Assembly (NCBI GenBank): GCA_036971475.1
Contig: JBAIZL010000008.1
Span: 4,066,501 to 4,130,500, forward strand
DNA from: Prosapia bicincta
Lineage: Eukaryota; Arthropoda; Insecta; Hemiptera; Cercopidae
DNA: 64,000 nt
Reading direction: 5' to 3'
This document shows, one piece after another, positions 1 through 10,125 of this stretch. Position numbers and translations under genes: made by a program. The notes beneath the pieces were generated by a model. That model saw only the letters and a list, made by a program, of their open reading frames with translations, searched no databases and had not been told where the DNA came from. Position 1 is the first letter of the stretch, and each line of letters opens with the position of its first letter.

Positions 1-369
1 CTTCATGAATAATCTCCATAACTATATTATATAACATTATTATGTAGCTATATTAGCAGTGCTGCAGGTATTCCCATATTTGGCCGCAATGTTTACTTGG
101 TCTAGTAGTATTACTGTATATTAGTAGCTCCAATTGAAGATGAAAACAAATAATGGATGGCTTTCTTCTTGAAAAATTCACCACCATCTTGGATTATCAA
201 TGAGTTCAAATATTACATAGACTTAATATTTGTAATTATATTATGCATTAAAAAAAATTAAGCCTAGCAAAAATAAAATTTATAGTTATATATTTTTTAA
301 TCTACAACTAATTATAACATTATTTTCTAAGATACTGTAATCAAAGAAATATGTACTTTTTGCTTTCAG
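1..369. other. FPGS intron, 3' part
   Basis: AT-rich intron sequence ending in the acceptor TTTCAG at 364-369. I see no ORF, RNA gene or recognisable repeat. Upstream FPGS exons must lie to the left of the window. Confidence 0.7.
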
Positions 370-491
370 GAAGCAATAGAAGCATTAAACACCTTGCAAA
401 CAAATGCAAGTGTTCTTCAAGCATTAAAGAAAGAAAACTTAAAAGGACCACAGAACAAACAAATGGAAAATACAATAAAATTTCTAAAAAG
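370..491 (+). CDS. FPGS: FPGS exon with EAIEALNTLQTNA segment
   Basis: Reads EAIEALNTLQTNASVLQ and continues to FLKR. This matches the conserved N-terminal helix of eukaryotic FPGS (alignable to EAVRALNTLQTNA in vertebrates). The acceptor is CAG at 367-369 and the donor GTAAAT at 492. The exon is 122 nt: it begins in phase 0 and ends two bases into a codon, completed by the first base of the next exon (AG+A, Arg). The preceding exon, with start codon and any mitochondrial leader, is not in the window. Confidence 0.9.
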
Positions 492-832
492 GTAAATTAA
501 AATTACTTCATGGATACAAATAATATAAAACTTCTAATTATACACACCTTCATTTTATAATGTTACCGTCATATCAAGTAATGTAGATGATGAATCAGGG
601 ATGGTGAGTTTTATTCCATTTATGATCCTACGATTAACCTGATAGATTTTTTATAAGTGCGATTACAAAAATCGGAAAAATGAACCAATTGCTCTCTTCA
701 AATAAAGAGGAATAGGTTTTACATTTATTGGTAATTTACATAAACAGTGGGAAACAAAAAATTTGCGAGACAAAAAGAAATATAAGCAAAATCAAATTAC
801 AAATTATATAAAGGCAATGATTATTACTATCA
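492..832. other. intron, nothing recognised
   Basis: AT-rich intron between the donor at 492 and the minisatellite. No coding or structural signal seen. Confidence 0.6.
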
Positions 833-1173
833 GCTTGTAGGTACACAACAAGCAAAGCTACCAGCTTTCCATCCCTATATGAGCCATGAGCTTGTAGGTA
901 CACAACAAGCACAGCTACCAGCTTTCCATCCCTATATGAGCCATGAGCTTGTAGGTACACAACAAGCACAGCTACCAGCTTTCCATCCCTATATGAGCCA
1001 TGAGCTTGTAGGTACACAACAAGCACAGCTACCAGCTTTCCATCCCTATATGAGCCATGAGCTTGTAGGTACACAACAAGCAGAGCTACCAGCTTTCCAT
1101 CCCTATATGAGCCATGAGCTTGTAGGTACACAACAAGCACAGCTACCAGCTTTCCATCCCTATATGAGCCATG
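833..1173. repeat. 57-bp minisatellite, six copies
   Basis: Six head-to-tail units of 57 bp, each starting GCTTGTAGGTACACAACAAG, with only one or two base differences (AAAG/CACAG/CAGAG variants). Because 57 is a multiple of three and the unit lacks stops, both strands stay open across the array. I regard those ORFs as artefacts of the repeat. The array lies in an FPGS intron. Confidence 0.95.
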
Positions 1174-1443
1174 TTATGTTTGGATAGGATCAGGGTGTAG
1201 AAAATGTTTTTATCTCCAATATTTCCCCCAATCCTGTTTATGGACAAAATTTCCCCGAAAATTATCGAACATATAGATAGAGGCTTACCAACTTACATAA
1301 ATTTTATATTATATCCAATGTAGTAATAATTTTGCAACTTAAATGTCAAAATATTGCCCTTTAAAAGACATTCCATTCAGTTGTGATTATAATTTTTTCA
1401 TCACATTGCTGTTGTGAGAAGTGCCACAGGGAGTTAGCCAATG

Positions 1444-1445
<2 letters not shown>

Positions 1446-1488
<43 letters not shown>
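1446..1488. repeat. (TA)n microsatellite
   Basis: Uninterrupted TA run directly abutting the 3' end of the minus-strand PLE-A copy. The same adjacency recurs at almost every PLE-A terminus in the window. Confidence 0.9.
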
Positions 1489-1490
<2 letters not shown>

Positions 1491-1601
1491 TTGATATTTA
1501 ACATTATCCATTGTTTTTCCGTTGCACTGACTTTATGAAGTTAATATATTACTATTTTTGAGTAATTTTATCCACCATTAAGTGCAATAATTTTACCTTG
1601 A

Positions 1602-1642
1602 GTGATGAGGCACCTTTCGGTCTTTGACCATTGTCGAATCAC
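1602..1642 (-). ncRNA. PLE-A stop-codon hammerhead-like hairpin (copy 1)
   Basis: On the minus strand this reads stem I GTGAT, core TCGACAAT, stem II GGTC-AAA-GACC, GAAA, short stem III GGTGCC, TC, then ATCAC closing stem I. The layout is that of a type I hammerhead, but the CUGANGA box is replaced. The loop differs from other copies (AAA versus AAGT or AAC) while both sides of stem II are kept. Confidence 0.5.
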
Positions 1643-4188
1643 TGATTTTTCTCTGCTGTGGATGCTACGTCTGTGAAGCCGGTGTTTGTTGAAGTTACGC
1701 GCACTATTTCTTGATCTGTGTGTATGATATTTCTGTATAGTATGTCTTCTGTATATGTTGTTTGTAAATTCATTAAGTTGTTGTGTAAGTTTTTATAAAT
1801 GTGGTATTTTTCTAGTGAGTTTAGTTCTATTGGGTTGTTATTTATTTCCAGTATGGTTAGGTTATTTTCGTAATTTGTAATTTCGTGTTTATGGGATAAT
1901 AGGTGTGCTGCAACATTTGATACTTTAGAATTTTTGTTTTTGAATGCTCTATAATGTTCTTCAAATCTTATTTTAAATGTTCTGGATGTTTTTCCTATGT
2001 AAAAAGCGTTACAGTTGTTGCATGTGATTTTGTAAATACCTGATAGGTTATGTTTTTCTGAATTTGTTATGTGGTTTGTGTTATTAAGATATTTTATTAT
2101 TTTGTTGTTTGGTTTGTAAGTTGGAGTGTAGTATTCTTTGTTGTATATATTTGTTATTTTTTCTATTTTGTTATTGGTATATTTATATTTTAGGTAGATT
2201 TTTTTATTTTTATTATTTTCGTGTTCCGGTTGTAGTGTTGTGTTGAGGTTAGGTTTTTTTGTGAATTTATTGTATATATTTTTTATAATGTGTTTGTTGT
2301 ATCCATTTTCTATTGCTATTTTTGTAATGTTATCTAATTCTTCATTTAATTTTTGTTTGTTATCCTGTGTGTATTTTATTGCTTTATTTATCATGTTACT
2401 GTAAGTGTTAATTTTGTGTGTCCAGGGGTGGTTAGATTTGTAGTGTATTGTGGTGTTGTTGGAAGTAGGTTTCCTGTATACTGTAGTTTCTATTTTATTA
2501 TCATTTATATTTAAAGTAATGTCGAGGAAGTTGATTGTTCTATTTGTTTCTGTTTCAACGGTGAATTGTATGTTTTCGTTGTATGTATTTAGTTTGTTTA
2601 ATATTATGACGTGTTCATTGTGAATGGTAGGTTGGTATATTACAAGTATATCGTCTACATATCTTGTCCATAGTGAGATATTGTGTGTGTTTATTATAGG
2701 TTTAATTATTATTTGTTCAAAGTGTTGTAAATATATTTCTGACATGACAGATGATATGGGTGAACCCATGGGGAGTCCTGTTGTTTGTTTATAATATTTA
2801 TTGTTAAATTGGAAGTAATTTTGGTTACATATGTGTTTGGTTAGCGTAATGATACTATCTATTATGTTTCTTTTTTCGTTATTGTGTATCAGTTTGTTTT
2901 TTATTATTTCTATGGTTTCTTCTATTGGGATACTAGGGTACATGTTAGTTATGTCATAACTTATTATTTTTGTGTTGCTGTTTGTTTTTATCGTTTTTAT
3001 TTTATTAATTAATTCGTATCCATTTTTTATATTGTATGTGTTGTTGATGTGTATTTTAGACCTTAGGATTTTGTCTAGGATTTTTGCGATTATGTAAGAA
3101 GGTGCTGTTGTGAAATTTATTAGTGGTCTAAATGGTGTGTTAGGTTTATGGATTTTAGGTATCCCTGATAATACGGGTGCGCATGGTTTAAATGGGTATA
3201 ATCTTGTGTGGTATTTTAATTTATTGTTATAGTTTAGGGTGTTACGGTGAGTGACTATTAAGTTTTTTATTGTAATAAGGTATTTGTTAGTTGGGTCTGG
3301 GATTTGTTCGTATTTATTTTCTTTTATGTAGTTAGTCATTGAATCGATATATTTGGTATTTTCTATTATTACTGGAGTATTTGTTTTATCTGATTTTAAT
3401 ATTAAGTAGTCGTTGTTTTCTAGTTTTTCTCTGAGTTTTATAATTTCTTTTTTATTAATATATTGTTCCGTTTTTTTGTTTTTTTCCGTTTTTATTAGGT
3501 TAATTTTATTATTAATGTTATTTCTTATGTGTTCAGTATTTTGGTGGGTAATTTTGTGGATGTTAGATTCTGTGTCAACTATTAGGTTTTTTATTATTTG
3601 TTTTTTGTTGAAGTTAGGTAGGTTATATTTGAAGGAATTTGTTATTATTATTTTTTCTTTTTCAGTAAATTCTGTTTTAGTTGAGTTTATGAATTTATTA
3701 TTGTTAGAGGTGTGGGTTGGTTCTAGGCTATTTTTTAGGTTATGTTGTTGTTTTGATGTGTGGATTGGTTCTAGGCAATTTTTTAGGTTAAGTTGTTTTG
3801 ATAAATTTTCGATTTTTTTGTTTTGTCTGTTAATAGTGTTTGTTTTATGTTTTATTATAATTTGTTGTGTTTTTTCGTGAATAATAGGTGTGAGAGTGTC
3901 AAAAGTTTTCATTAATTCCAAATTGGTTGTGTATAGTTGTAAATTGATTTGGCTTTTTTTATGGTAGGCAGCTTTAATGTTTTGTTTAATAATGTGTGAT
4001 TCTGCTATTTTTGTTGCTTTATTGATAATAGTGTTTTGTTTATTTTTTATGTGTAATTTTGCGTATTTTGGTGTTATATTAAGAGTTAAGCATTTTTTAT
4101 TAAATTGTATTTTGTTGATGCAATTCTGGAGTTTGATTTTTAGGTTAAGATATTTACGGTACAGTTGTTTACCTTGGTAGGTATTAAA
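1639..4188 (-). CDS. PLE-A reverse transcriptase / GIY-YIG endonuclease, nearly full-length ORF
   Basis: About 849 residues without a stop, close to the usual 800-850 aa of Penelope proteins. The N-terminal region has the family-like KKCLTLNITPKYAKLHI segment. RT follows with YDITNMYPSIP, LPMGSPISSVMSEIYL and the catalytic RYVDDILVIY (YVDD), then NFLDITLN. The C-terminus is a GIY-YIG domain: SGIYKITCNNCNAFYIGKTS with paired cysteines and the downstream RF.EHYRAFKNK block. No ATG is visible near the 5' boundary, where the ORF runs into the inverted copy, so the start is probably lost. Codons are extremely A/C-rich on the sense strand and the protein is dominated by Asn, Ile, Lys and Thr. Possibly translatable but 5' incomplete. 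Confidence 0.9.
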   Translation of the reverse strand, partial: FNTYQGKQLYRKYLNLKIKLQNCINKIQFNKKCLTLNITPKYAKLHIKNKQNTIINKATKIAESHIIKQNIKAAYHKKSQINLQLYTTNLELMKTFDTLTPIIHEKTQQIIIKHKTNTINRQNKKIENLSKQLNLKNCLEPIHTSKQQHNLKNSLEPTHTSNNNKFINSTKTEFTEKEKIIITNSFKYNLPNFNKKQIIKNLIVDTESNIHKITHQNTEHIRNNINNKINLIKTEKNKKTEQYINKKEIIKLREKLENNDYLILKSDKTNTPVIIENTKYIDSMTNYIKENKYEQIPDPTNKYLITIKNLIVTHRNTLNYNNKLKYHTRLYPFKPCAPVLSGIPKIHKPNTPFRPLINFTTAPSYIIAKILDKILRSKIHINNTYNIKNGYELINKIKTIKTNSNTKIISYDITNMYPSIPIEETIEIIKNKLIHNNEKRNIIDSIITLTKHICNQNYFQFNNKYYKQTTGLPMGSPISSVMSEIYLQHFEQIIIKPIINTHNISLWTRYVDDILVIYQPTIHNEHVIILNKLNTYNENIQFTVETETNRTINFLDITLNINDNKIETTVYRKPTSNNTTIHYKSNHPWTHKINTYSNMINKAIKYTQDNKQKLNEELDNITKIAIENGYNKHIIKNIYNKFTKKPNLNTTLQPEHENNKNKKIYLKYKYTNNKIEKITNIYNKEYYTPTYKPNNKIIKYLNNTNHITNSEKHNLSGIYKITCNNCNAFYIGKTSRTFKIRFEEHYRAFKNKNSKVSNVAAHLLSHKHEITNYENNLTILEINNNPIELNSLEKYHIYKNLHNNLMNLQTTYTEDILYRNIIHTDQEIVRVTSTNTGFTDVASTAEKNQ

Positions 4189-4189
4189 C

Positions 4190-5983
4190 AGAGAAAAACT
4201 AGAAAACAACGACTACTTAATATTAAAATCAGATAAAACAAATACTCCAGTAATAATAGAAAATACCAAATATATCGATTCAATGACTAACTACATAAAA
4301 GAAAATAAATACGAACAAATCCCAGACCCAACTAACAAATACCTTATTACAATAAAAAACTTAATAGTCACTCACCGTAACACCCTAAACTATAACAATA
4401 AATTAAAATACCACACAAGATTATACCCATTTAAACCATGCGCACCCGTATTATCAGGGATACCTAAAATCCATAAACCTAACACACCATTTAGACCACT
4501 AATAAATTTCACAACAGCACCTTCTTACATAATCGCAAAAATCCTAGACAAAATCCTAAGGTCTAAAATACACATCAACAACACATACAATATAAAAAAT
4601 GGATACGAATTAATTAATAAAATAAAAACGATAAAAACAAACAGCAACACAAAAATAATAAGTTATGACATAACTAACATGTACCCTAGTATCCCAATAG
4701 AAGAAACCATAGAAATAATAAAAAACAAACTGATACACAATAACGAAAAAAGAAACATAATAGATAGTATCATTACGCTAACCAAACACATATGTAACCA
4801 AAATTACTTCCAATTTAACAATAAATATTATAAACAAACAACATGACTCCCCATGGGTTCACCCATATCATCTGTCATGTCAGAAATATATTTACAACAC
4901 TTTGAACAAATAATAATTAAACCTATAATAAACACACACAATATCTCACTATGGACAAGATATGTAGACGATATACTTGTAATATACCAACCTACCATTC
5001 ACAATGAACACGTCATAATATTAAACAAACTAAATACATACAACGAAAACATACAATTCACCGTTGAAACAGAAACAAATAGAACAATCAACTTCCTCGA
5101 CATTACTTTAAATATAAATGATAATAAAATAGAAACTACAGTATACAGGAAACCTACTTCCAACAACACCACAATACACTACAAATCTAACCACCCCTGG
5201 ACACACAAAATTAACACTTACAGTAACATGATAAATAAAGCAATAAAATACACACAGGATAACAAACAAAAATTAAATGAAGAATTAGATAACATTACAA
5301 AAATAGCAATAGAAAATGGATACAACAAACACATTATAAAAAATATATACAATAAATTCACAAAAAAACCTAACCTCAACACAACACTACAACCGGAACA
5401 CGAAAATAATAAAAATAAAAAAATCTACCTAAAATATAAATATACCAATAACAAAATAGAAAAAATAACAAATATATACAACAAAGAATACTACACTCCA
5501 ACTTACAAACCAAACAACAAAATAATAAAATATCTTAATAACACAAACCACATAACAAATTCAGAAAAACATAACCTATCAGGTATTTACAAAATCACAT
5601 GCAACAACTGTAACGCTTTTTACATAGGAAAAACATCCAGAACATTTAAAATAAGATTTGAAGAACATTATAGAGCATTCAAAAACAAAAATTCTAAAGT
5701 ATCAAATGTTGCAGCACACCTATTATCCCATAAACACGAAATTACAAATTACGAAAATAACCTAACCATACTGGAAATAAATAACAACCCAATAGAACTA
5801 AACTCACTAGAAAAATACCACATTTATAAAAACTTACACAACAACTTAATGAATTTACAAACAACATATACAGAAGACATACTATACAGAAATATCATAC
5901 ACACAGATCAAGAAATAGTGCGCGTAACTTCAACAAACACCGGCTTCACAGACGTAGCATCCACAGCAGAGAAAAATCAGTGA
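4190..5983 (+). pseudogene. PLE-A RT/GIY-YIG ORF, 5'-truncated, one nonsense codon
   Basis: Begins at REKLENNDYLIL of the protein and is colinear with the minus-strand copy to the shared C-terminus. The clearest difference is a TGA at 4844-4846, where the left copy has GGA just before LPMGSP. The part after it (YVDD motif and GIY-YIG) remains open. Such high identity between arms argues for recent formation or for an artefact of assembly. Confidence 0.88.
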
Positions 5984-6020
5984 TTCGACAATGGTCAAAA
6001 ACCGAAAGGTGCCTCATCAC
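5980..6020 (+). ncRNA. PLE-A stop-codon hammerhead-like hairpin (copy 2)
   Basis: Same fold as at 1602-1642. The TGA stop (5981-5983) lies inside stem I GTGAT, and ATCAC closes at 6016-6020. Here stem II is shortened to GGT/ACC by a base change. Confidence 0.45.
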
Positions 6021-6085
6021 TCAAGGTAAAATTATTGCACTTAATGGTGGATAAAATTACTCAAAAATAGTAATATATTAACTTC

Positions 6086-6088
<3 letters not shown>

Positions 6089-6160
<72 letters not shown>
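6089..6160. repeat. (TA)n microsatellite
   Basis: Long TA run with a TG interruption, between the PLE-A copy 2 terminus and a small inverted PLE-A tip. Confidence 0.9.
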
Positions 6161-6163
<3 letters not shown>

Positions 6164-6208
6164 TTGTATTTTACGTTATCCATTGTTTTTCCGTTGCACT
6201 GACTTTAA
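6161..6208 (-). mobile_element. PLE-A terminal tip (about 48 bp)
   Basis: Contains TTATCCATTGTTTTTCCG and GCACTGACTTT, the extra terminal segment seen at long PLE-A ends, cut off right after GACTTT. Confidence 0.75.
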
Positions 6209-6690
6209 AGATATATATATATCTGAACACCATCAACTAAAGTAATCAGACAAATAATTTGGAAAGTCCTGTATAGCTTTATTATTTTATCAGCTGTAAT
6301 AGACGCTAAAGGTAGTTGATTAGTTGCACGATTTGTTACTTAAAAAATCTTTAATTTTTTACTTCATTGTAAAAAATGTTTTTTCTGAATTTTGTTTAAA
6401 ATTCCCTGGAATGGTTGAATTCACCAATATCAACAATATTTAAATCATTTAGACTTGACAGCCTTTCAAAAACCATGCCCTCTCTACATTCTTTAATGGA
6501 ATTGTAAACTGTCCTACCTGCCCTAAGCCCAATCTTCACGTATTCTTCGTTGATTCCATTTTCTCTAATTTTTAATGATTCTGAAAAGTCATGACACCAT
6601 TTATGAGCACTAGAGTTCAGATGATCAATTAAATCTTTTTTGACATTACCAAATTTTTTACTCTGGTTTTCCAGAAGTTATTGTTGCTAT
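6209..6690 (-). pseudogene. hAT/ZBED-like transposase relic
   Basis: The minus strand, read with frame changes, gives fragments such as HLNSSAHKWCHDFSESLK, GLRAGRTVYNSIKECREG, DIGEFNHSREF and ITADKII. They resemble, in the same order, the N-terminal zinc-finger-like part and following block of hAT-derived KIAA1586/ZBED-like proteins (GMKVGRT..Y, DIG.INHS, TADKG). No complete ORF. The identification rests on short remembered motifs. Confidence 0.4.
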
Positions 6691-7248
6691 TCTGGCAGAG
6701 AAAACTGACCAAATGAACCTGTTTTTAGAACTGCTACATCTTAGGCATATTTTTTGAATTTGTAATACACAGAACACATTTGATCATTTCTGATTTTTCA
6801 GTAAGGCATATATAAAATTAAATTACATATTTATGTTACTGATCTGCTAATAAATCTAATAACGTTGAGTTTTGCTTCAAATTCTCCTATTTCTGAAGTG
6901 GTTGGAAAAAACCAGTTTCAGTATGCTTGATTTTCTTTGTAAAATTTCTGTAAATCTTTTGTTTGGGCTTAAAATTTCCTGATTTATGAATGACAGTTCA
7001 GTTTTGATATCTGTATTACTATCAACTTGAACAGACACATTATGTACGAGTATATCAATAGGAACGCTAGGACAATTGCTGCTTAGTACAAGGAGAAGGT
7101 TCTTTATGAAATTCTACCCGCAACCAGTGTTGCGTGACAGACGCTGCAAAACCCCCTTTCTCTGACTGACTGATTTCCCCCAAAATTCCTCCAGAAATCC
7201 AAGTATCTCTCTGAGATTTCCCCTGACCCTAGATCGCCGGATCGGACA
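6691..7248. other. intron, nothing firm
   Basis: AT-rich. It may contain more of the hAT-like relic but I could not follow a frame. Confidence 0.5.
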
Positions 7249-7250
7249 TA

Positions 7251-8582
7251 CAGTAGAGTCTCGATAATTCGAGGTAGATGGGACCGAGGCCCCCTAGGAT
7301 TACCGAAAACTCTTGTATTACACGAAAATACGTTCCTGTGCATTTAAGAAAACAAGAGTTTTAGTGAATCCTAATACTTTTAATTAAGAATGCACAAATA
7401 CGTTTATAGAACTGTATTGAACATAGTACTTACATAAATTTAATGTTGCTTTGGAATACATTGTTTCTTCACGGTTGCTACATTTGTTTGAAGTTATAAA
7501 GTGTCTTCTGCGTCTCTTTATTAGATCGTTTTTACTTACAACTTTTTTTAAAAAAATGTTTTAACTTGCCTATAGTAGCACTTACTTTTTTGTGTTGAGG
7601 ACGGCCGTTTCGGGAGATGTGTCCCTTTGTCAACTCAGACCGTGAGTTACGGTCTGAGTTGACAAAGGGACACATCTCCCGAAACGGCCGTCCTCAACAC
7701 AAAAAAGTAAGTGCTACTATAGGCAAGTTAAAACATTTTTTTAAAAAAAGTTGTAAGTGATTACTAGTAGCTCACGCGAAGATGGAATCAACAAATGTAG
7801 ATCGTTTTTGTTCTGCAGGGGGGTAGACGTCTTAGCAGAAGCACATCTGTTTGTTTGGTGTCTTAATTCAATAGCTCATAGCACATTGCATAACCGTAGT
7901 GTCTGTCAGTTGTTCAATATAGTGTAGTGCAGTTTCTAAAGTGGCTGATCCTTCACCGTGACTAATTCTCCTTCTTGTACTGTCTCGGACGAACCTTCAT
8001 CTTTATTCTCATCATTACTGCCATCAGTCGTTTCTTGTACCATTTCAATAGTAACACGTTTATTGATACTTACTTTTTTCGTACTTACTCATCGATTGAT
8101 ATACGTCTGTATCATCAACATATTCACAACATGGAAGTGTCTTGATAAGAAATGTCAATTCTGTTTCTTCCTGTGGATCAATTACCCAGCCAACAGTTTT
8201 ATTATGACTCAGTTCCATTTATTTTTATTTCGATTCATGATTCGGTTTTCCAATACACAACATCTTTAACTATATTTGTTTTAGAAAACCTACAATGCTT
8301 TTTACCCTTTCAGTGTTGCTTTCAAGAGAGATTGTAAAAGGTAATGTTTTATTATTTTCATACATTCCAGAACACCTGATCCATCGGCTCTATTAGACTC
8401 ATAACATTTGCGAATGGATATCATCAGAGAGCAGTTAATCTTCATTGGAATGCGATGGTGCATTGTCTAACAGTAAATCATTTGAATTTTCTTTCAAGTA
8501 GATAAAATACTATGAAATAGAAATAGGCTCAAATTTAACAGAAGCTCGAAAAATCTGGACCCAGATTTTCGAGACTCTACTG
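7251..8582. mobile_element. pogo/Tigger-like element, non-autonomous, 1.3 kb
   Basis: Flanked by TA (7249-7250 and 8583-8584). Inverted ends CAGTAGAGTCTCGATAATTC and, on the other strand, CAGTAGAGTCTCGAAAATCT. TA target duplications and CAG ends are typical of pogo/Tigger. The interior holds a perfect hairpin (7534-7758) and, on the minus strand around 7930-8060, an acidic stretch (VQETTDGSNDENKDEGSSE) that could be a decayed transposase C-terminus. Confidence 0.8.
7534..7758. repeat. perfect palindrome, 110-bp arms, 5-bp loop
   Basis: The arms at 7534-7643 and 7649-7758 are exact reverse complements by eye, separated by GAGTT. Both arms contain CTCAACACAAAAAAGTAAGT and GAAACGGCCG-type GC-rich cores. 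This is far above background and must be young or under gene conversion. Confidence 0.93.
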
Positions 8583-8584
8583 TA

Positions 8585-9029
8585 CTTTGCACCACTGGAT
8601 AGGACAGTACTCAAGACTTGTTTCTATCATTGATTTATAGCTATTGTGATTTATGTGTGTGTGTGTGTGTGTGTCATATAAAAATTTATGTCAGCTCTTT
8701 GGGCAAACTATGGTTTAGGGGATCTCCAATCAATGTATTGTAAATAAACATTTACAAAATTAGCTAAACTTCCAAATATTGAATTGATAAAAGAAGGTTT
8801 GTACTATTTGTTGTATATACTATTTATAATAAAAGTAAAGCTATATCTCATTAGCATATTCTGAAACATGTACTATTATAAACAAAAAAATAAATACTTT
8901 GTTTTTCACTAGATGGTACTCCTAGCCAGTTTGCTTGCCAGTTATATTTGCCTAATTGGGGCAAGAAAACCTGAAGTATATCTTTGACGATGTTTTTTTG
9001 AAAGGATTTTCTTATATACTTTATTTGAT
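8585..9029. other. intron with short (TG)n run
   Basis: A TG run of about 24 bp near 8658-8682. Otherwise no recognisable feature. Confidence 0.6.
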
Positions 9030-9269
9030 AAATTACTACTTTTGGTATCACTTGGCAAAGAAAAATACTAATTACAGATATGTTTTAACATGCTGTTTCA
9101 TATTAGGTCAATCCATTGTTCAATGCAGCGAGTCTCGCACAACACAAAAACTGCACGTTTTAATTGAATTCTTGAATTTTGTAGTCCATTACGTTTGGTG
9201 AATCTTATTAATCACTTAAACAATAGTTTATGACTATCCGAACTTTAAATTTAGTAAATTTGTTAAAAC

Positions 9270-9322
9270 TTACTGAGACGGAACGTTTTCGATCGCTATG
9301 TGCCGATCTTCATCATTGTCTT
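9270..9322 (-). ncRNA. degenerate hammerhead ribozyme motif (PLE-C type)
   Basis: On the minus strand: box ATGATGA (CUGAUGA with C3 changed to A), one unpaired A, stem II GATCG...CGATC, then GAAAACG TTC CGTC, which is one A more than a GAAA plus 3-bp stem III (ACG/CGT) followed by the GUC cleavage triplet. Two defects in an otherwise complete type I hammerhead suggest a dead copy. Confidence 0.6.
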
Positions 9323-9394
9323 CTGCTTGGAGATGTCGGGTCAAGCGGTGACGGTTTTAAAGATAGGTTTTCAATAGCATCAAAGAGTATGTGT

Positions 9395-9590
9395 GATTTG
9401 TATTGTGTTTCTTCGTTTAATATGTTTGTACTTTGTGTTTTGTGTGTCTATAAATTTCATATTGTTCTAGTGTGTTGAGACGTGGTCCTTTTTTGTTGAT
9501 GTGTAGGATTTCTAGGTTATGGTAATTGTCTGTGTATTTGTGTCCTGTTTCTTTTATGTGATTGTAAAATGTTGAGTTGGTGTTCTTTTA
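9395..9590 (-). pseudogene. PLE-C protein C-terminal fragment
   Basis: The minus strand reads FYNHIKETGHKYTDNYHNLE followed by ILHINKKGPRLNTLEQYEIY. This fits the end of the GIY-YIG region of PLEs (H...TGH, a leucine-rich strand, LNTLEQYEI). It stops soon after and is followed downstream by the hammerhead-like motif. Confidence 0.55.
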
Positions 9591-10125
9591 ATTGACTCGA
9601 TTATTCTCCCTGACTCACAGCATTGAACAATGTACTGACCTAGTGTGAAACACATCTGCTAAAAAATATCGGTAAGTAATGGGTTTTTTGCTAAGTGAAA
9701 CCAAAAGTAGTAATTTATAAAAATAACCTCAAGTTGTACAACACAAAAACTGGAAGTTTTAATTGATTAATTTAGTCTGACACTCTCACATTTGTTTATG
9801 GTTCACTGATGGGTTTATCTCTTACTTTAATTTCTCTTAACTAATCATAAACATAACATTTCCTGTCTATTTAATATTAACATTAATGAGTATGTTAAGA
9901 GATTTTCAAAAACAACTTGCAACTTTCACTTTCACTATGTGTACTTAAACAAGAATCTTACTTGATATTTATACGAGTTAACTTTTAAAGATTGATATTA
10001 TCTTCATTGTCAAGCATCAACTGAACTGGGTGTTGTAGTAGATTGTTAATTTCATATATATATATTTGTGCATCTGTGATATCTGATTTCTACACAATCT
10101 GTGATTACAACTTATATTTATTTTA

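Larger units (their letters stand above)
1489..4188 (-). mobile_element. Penelope-like element PLE-A, copy 1 (left arm of head-to-head dimer)
   Basis: The 3' end lies at the left against (TA)n. It carries the long terminus, about 50 bp beyond CTTCATA, then the 3' UTR, the stop-codon hairpin at 1602-1642 and a long RT/GIY-YIG ORF. The 5' side stops at about 4188, where the sequence turns into an inverted second copy. PLEs are retroelements with a telomerase-related RT and usually a GIY-YIG nuclease. I see no target duplication around the dimer because both sides are (TA)n. Confidence 0.92.
4189..6088 (+). mobile_element. PLE-A copy 2 (right arm of head-to-head dimer)
   Basis: An inverted, 5'-truncated copy nearly identical to the left arm. 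Homology begins at CAGAGAAAAACT (4189), with the shared bases CAGAG at the junction. It ends with the short terminus TTAACTTCATA, without the extra 50 bp of the left arm, and runs into (TA)n. Confidence 0.9.
9030..9780 (-). mobile_element. PLE-C relic flanked by inverted segments
   Basis: 9030-9125 (containing TAAATTACTACTTTTGGTAT) reappears inverted and diverged at 9625-9720. Between them the minus strand encodes a decayed PLE C-terminus and a hammerhead-like motif. The sequence ACAACACAAAAACTG..GTTTTAATTGA occurs at both sides. A third partial copy of the flank lies at 40490-40620. I interpret this as a PLE with inverted terminal modules. Confidence 0.6.

Noticed and set aside
879..1187. 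Repetitive ORFs on both strands across the minisatellite
   Set aside because: They follow from a 57-bp unit without stops; no splice context, no start context, and equal openness on both strands.
3413..4180. Plus-strand ORFs rich in Phe/Leu/Ile that look like membrane proteins
   Set aside because: They are antisense shadows of the T/G-rich complement of the PLE-A ORF. The same applies to 32843-33456, 35379-36031 and 26653-26835.
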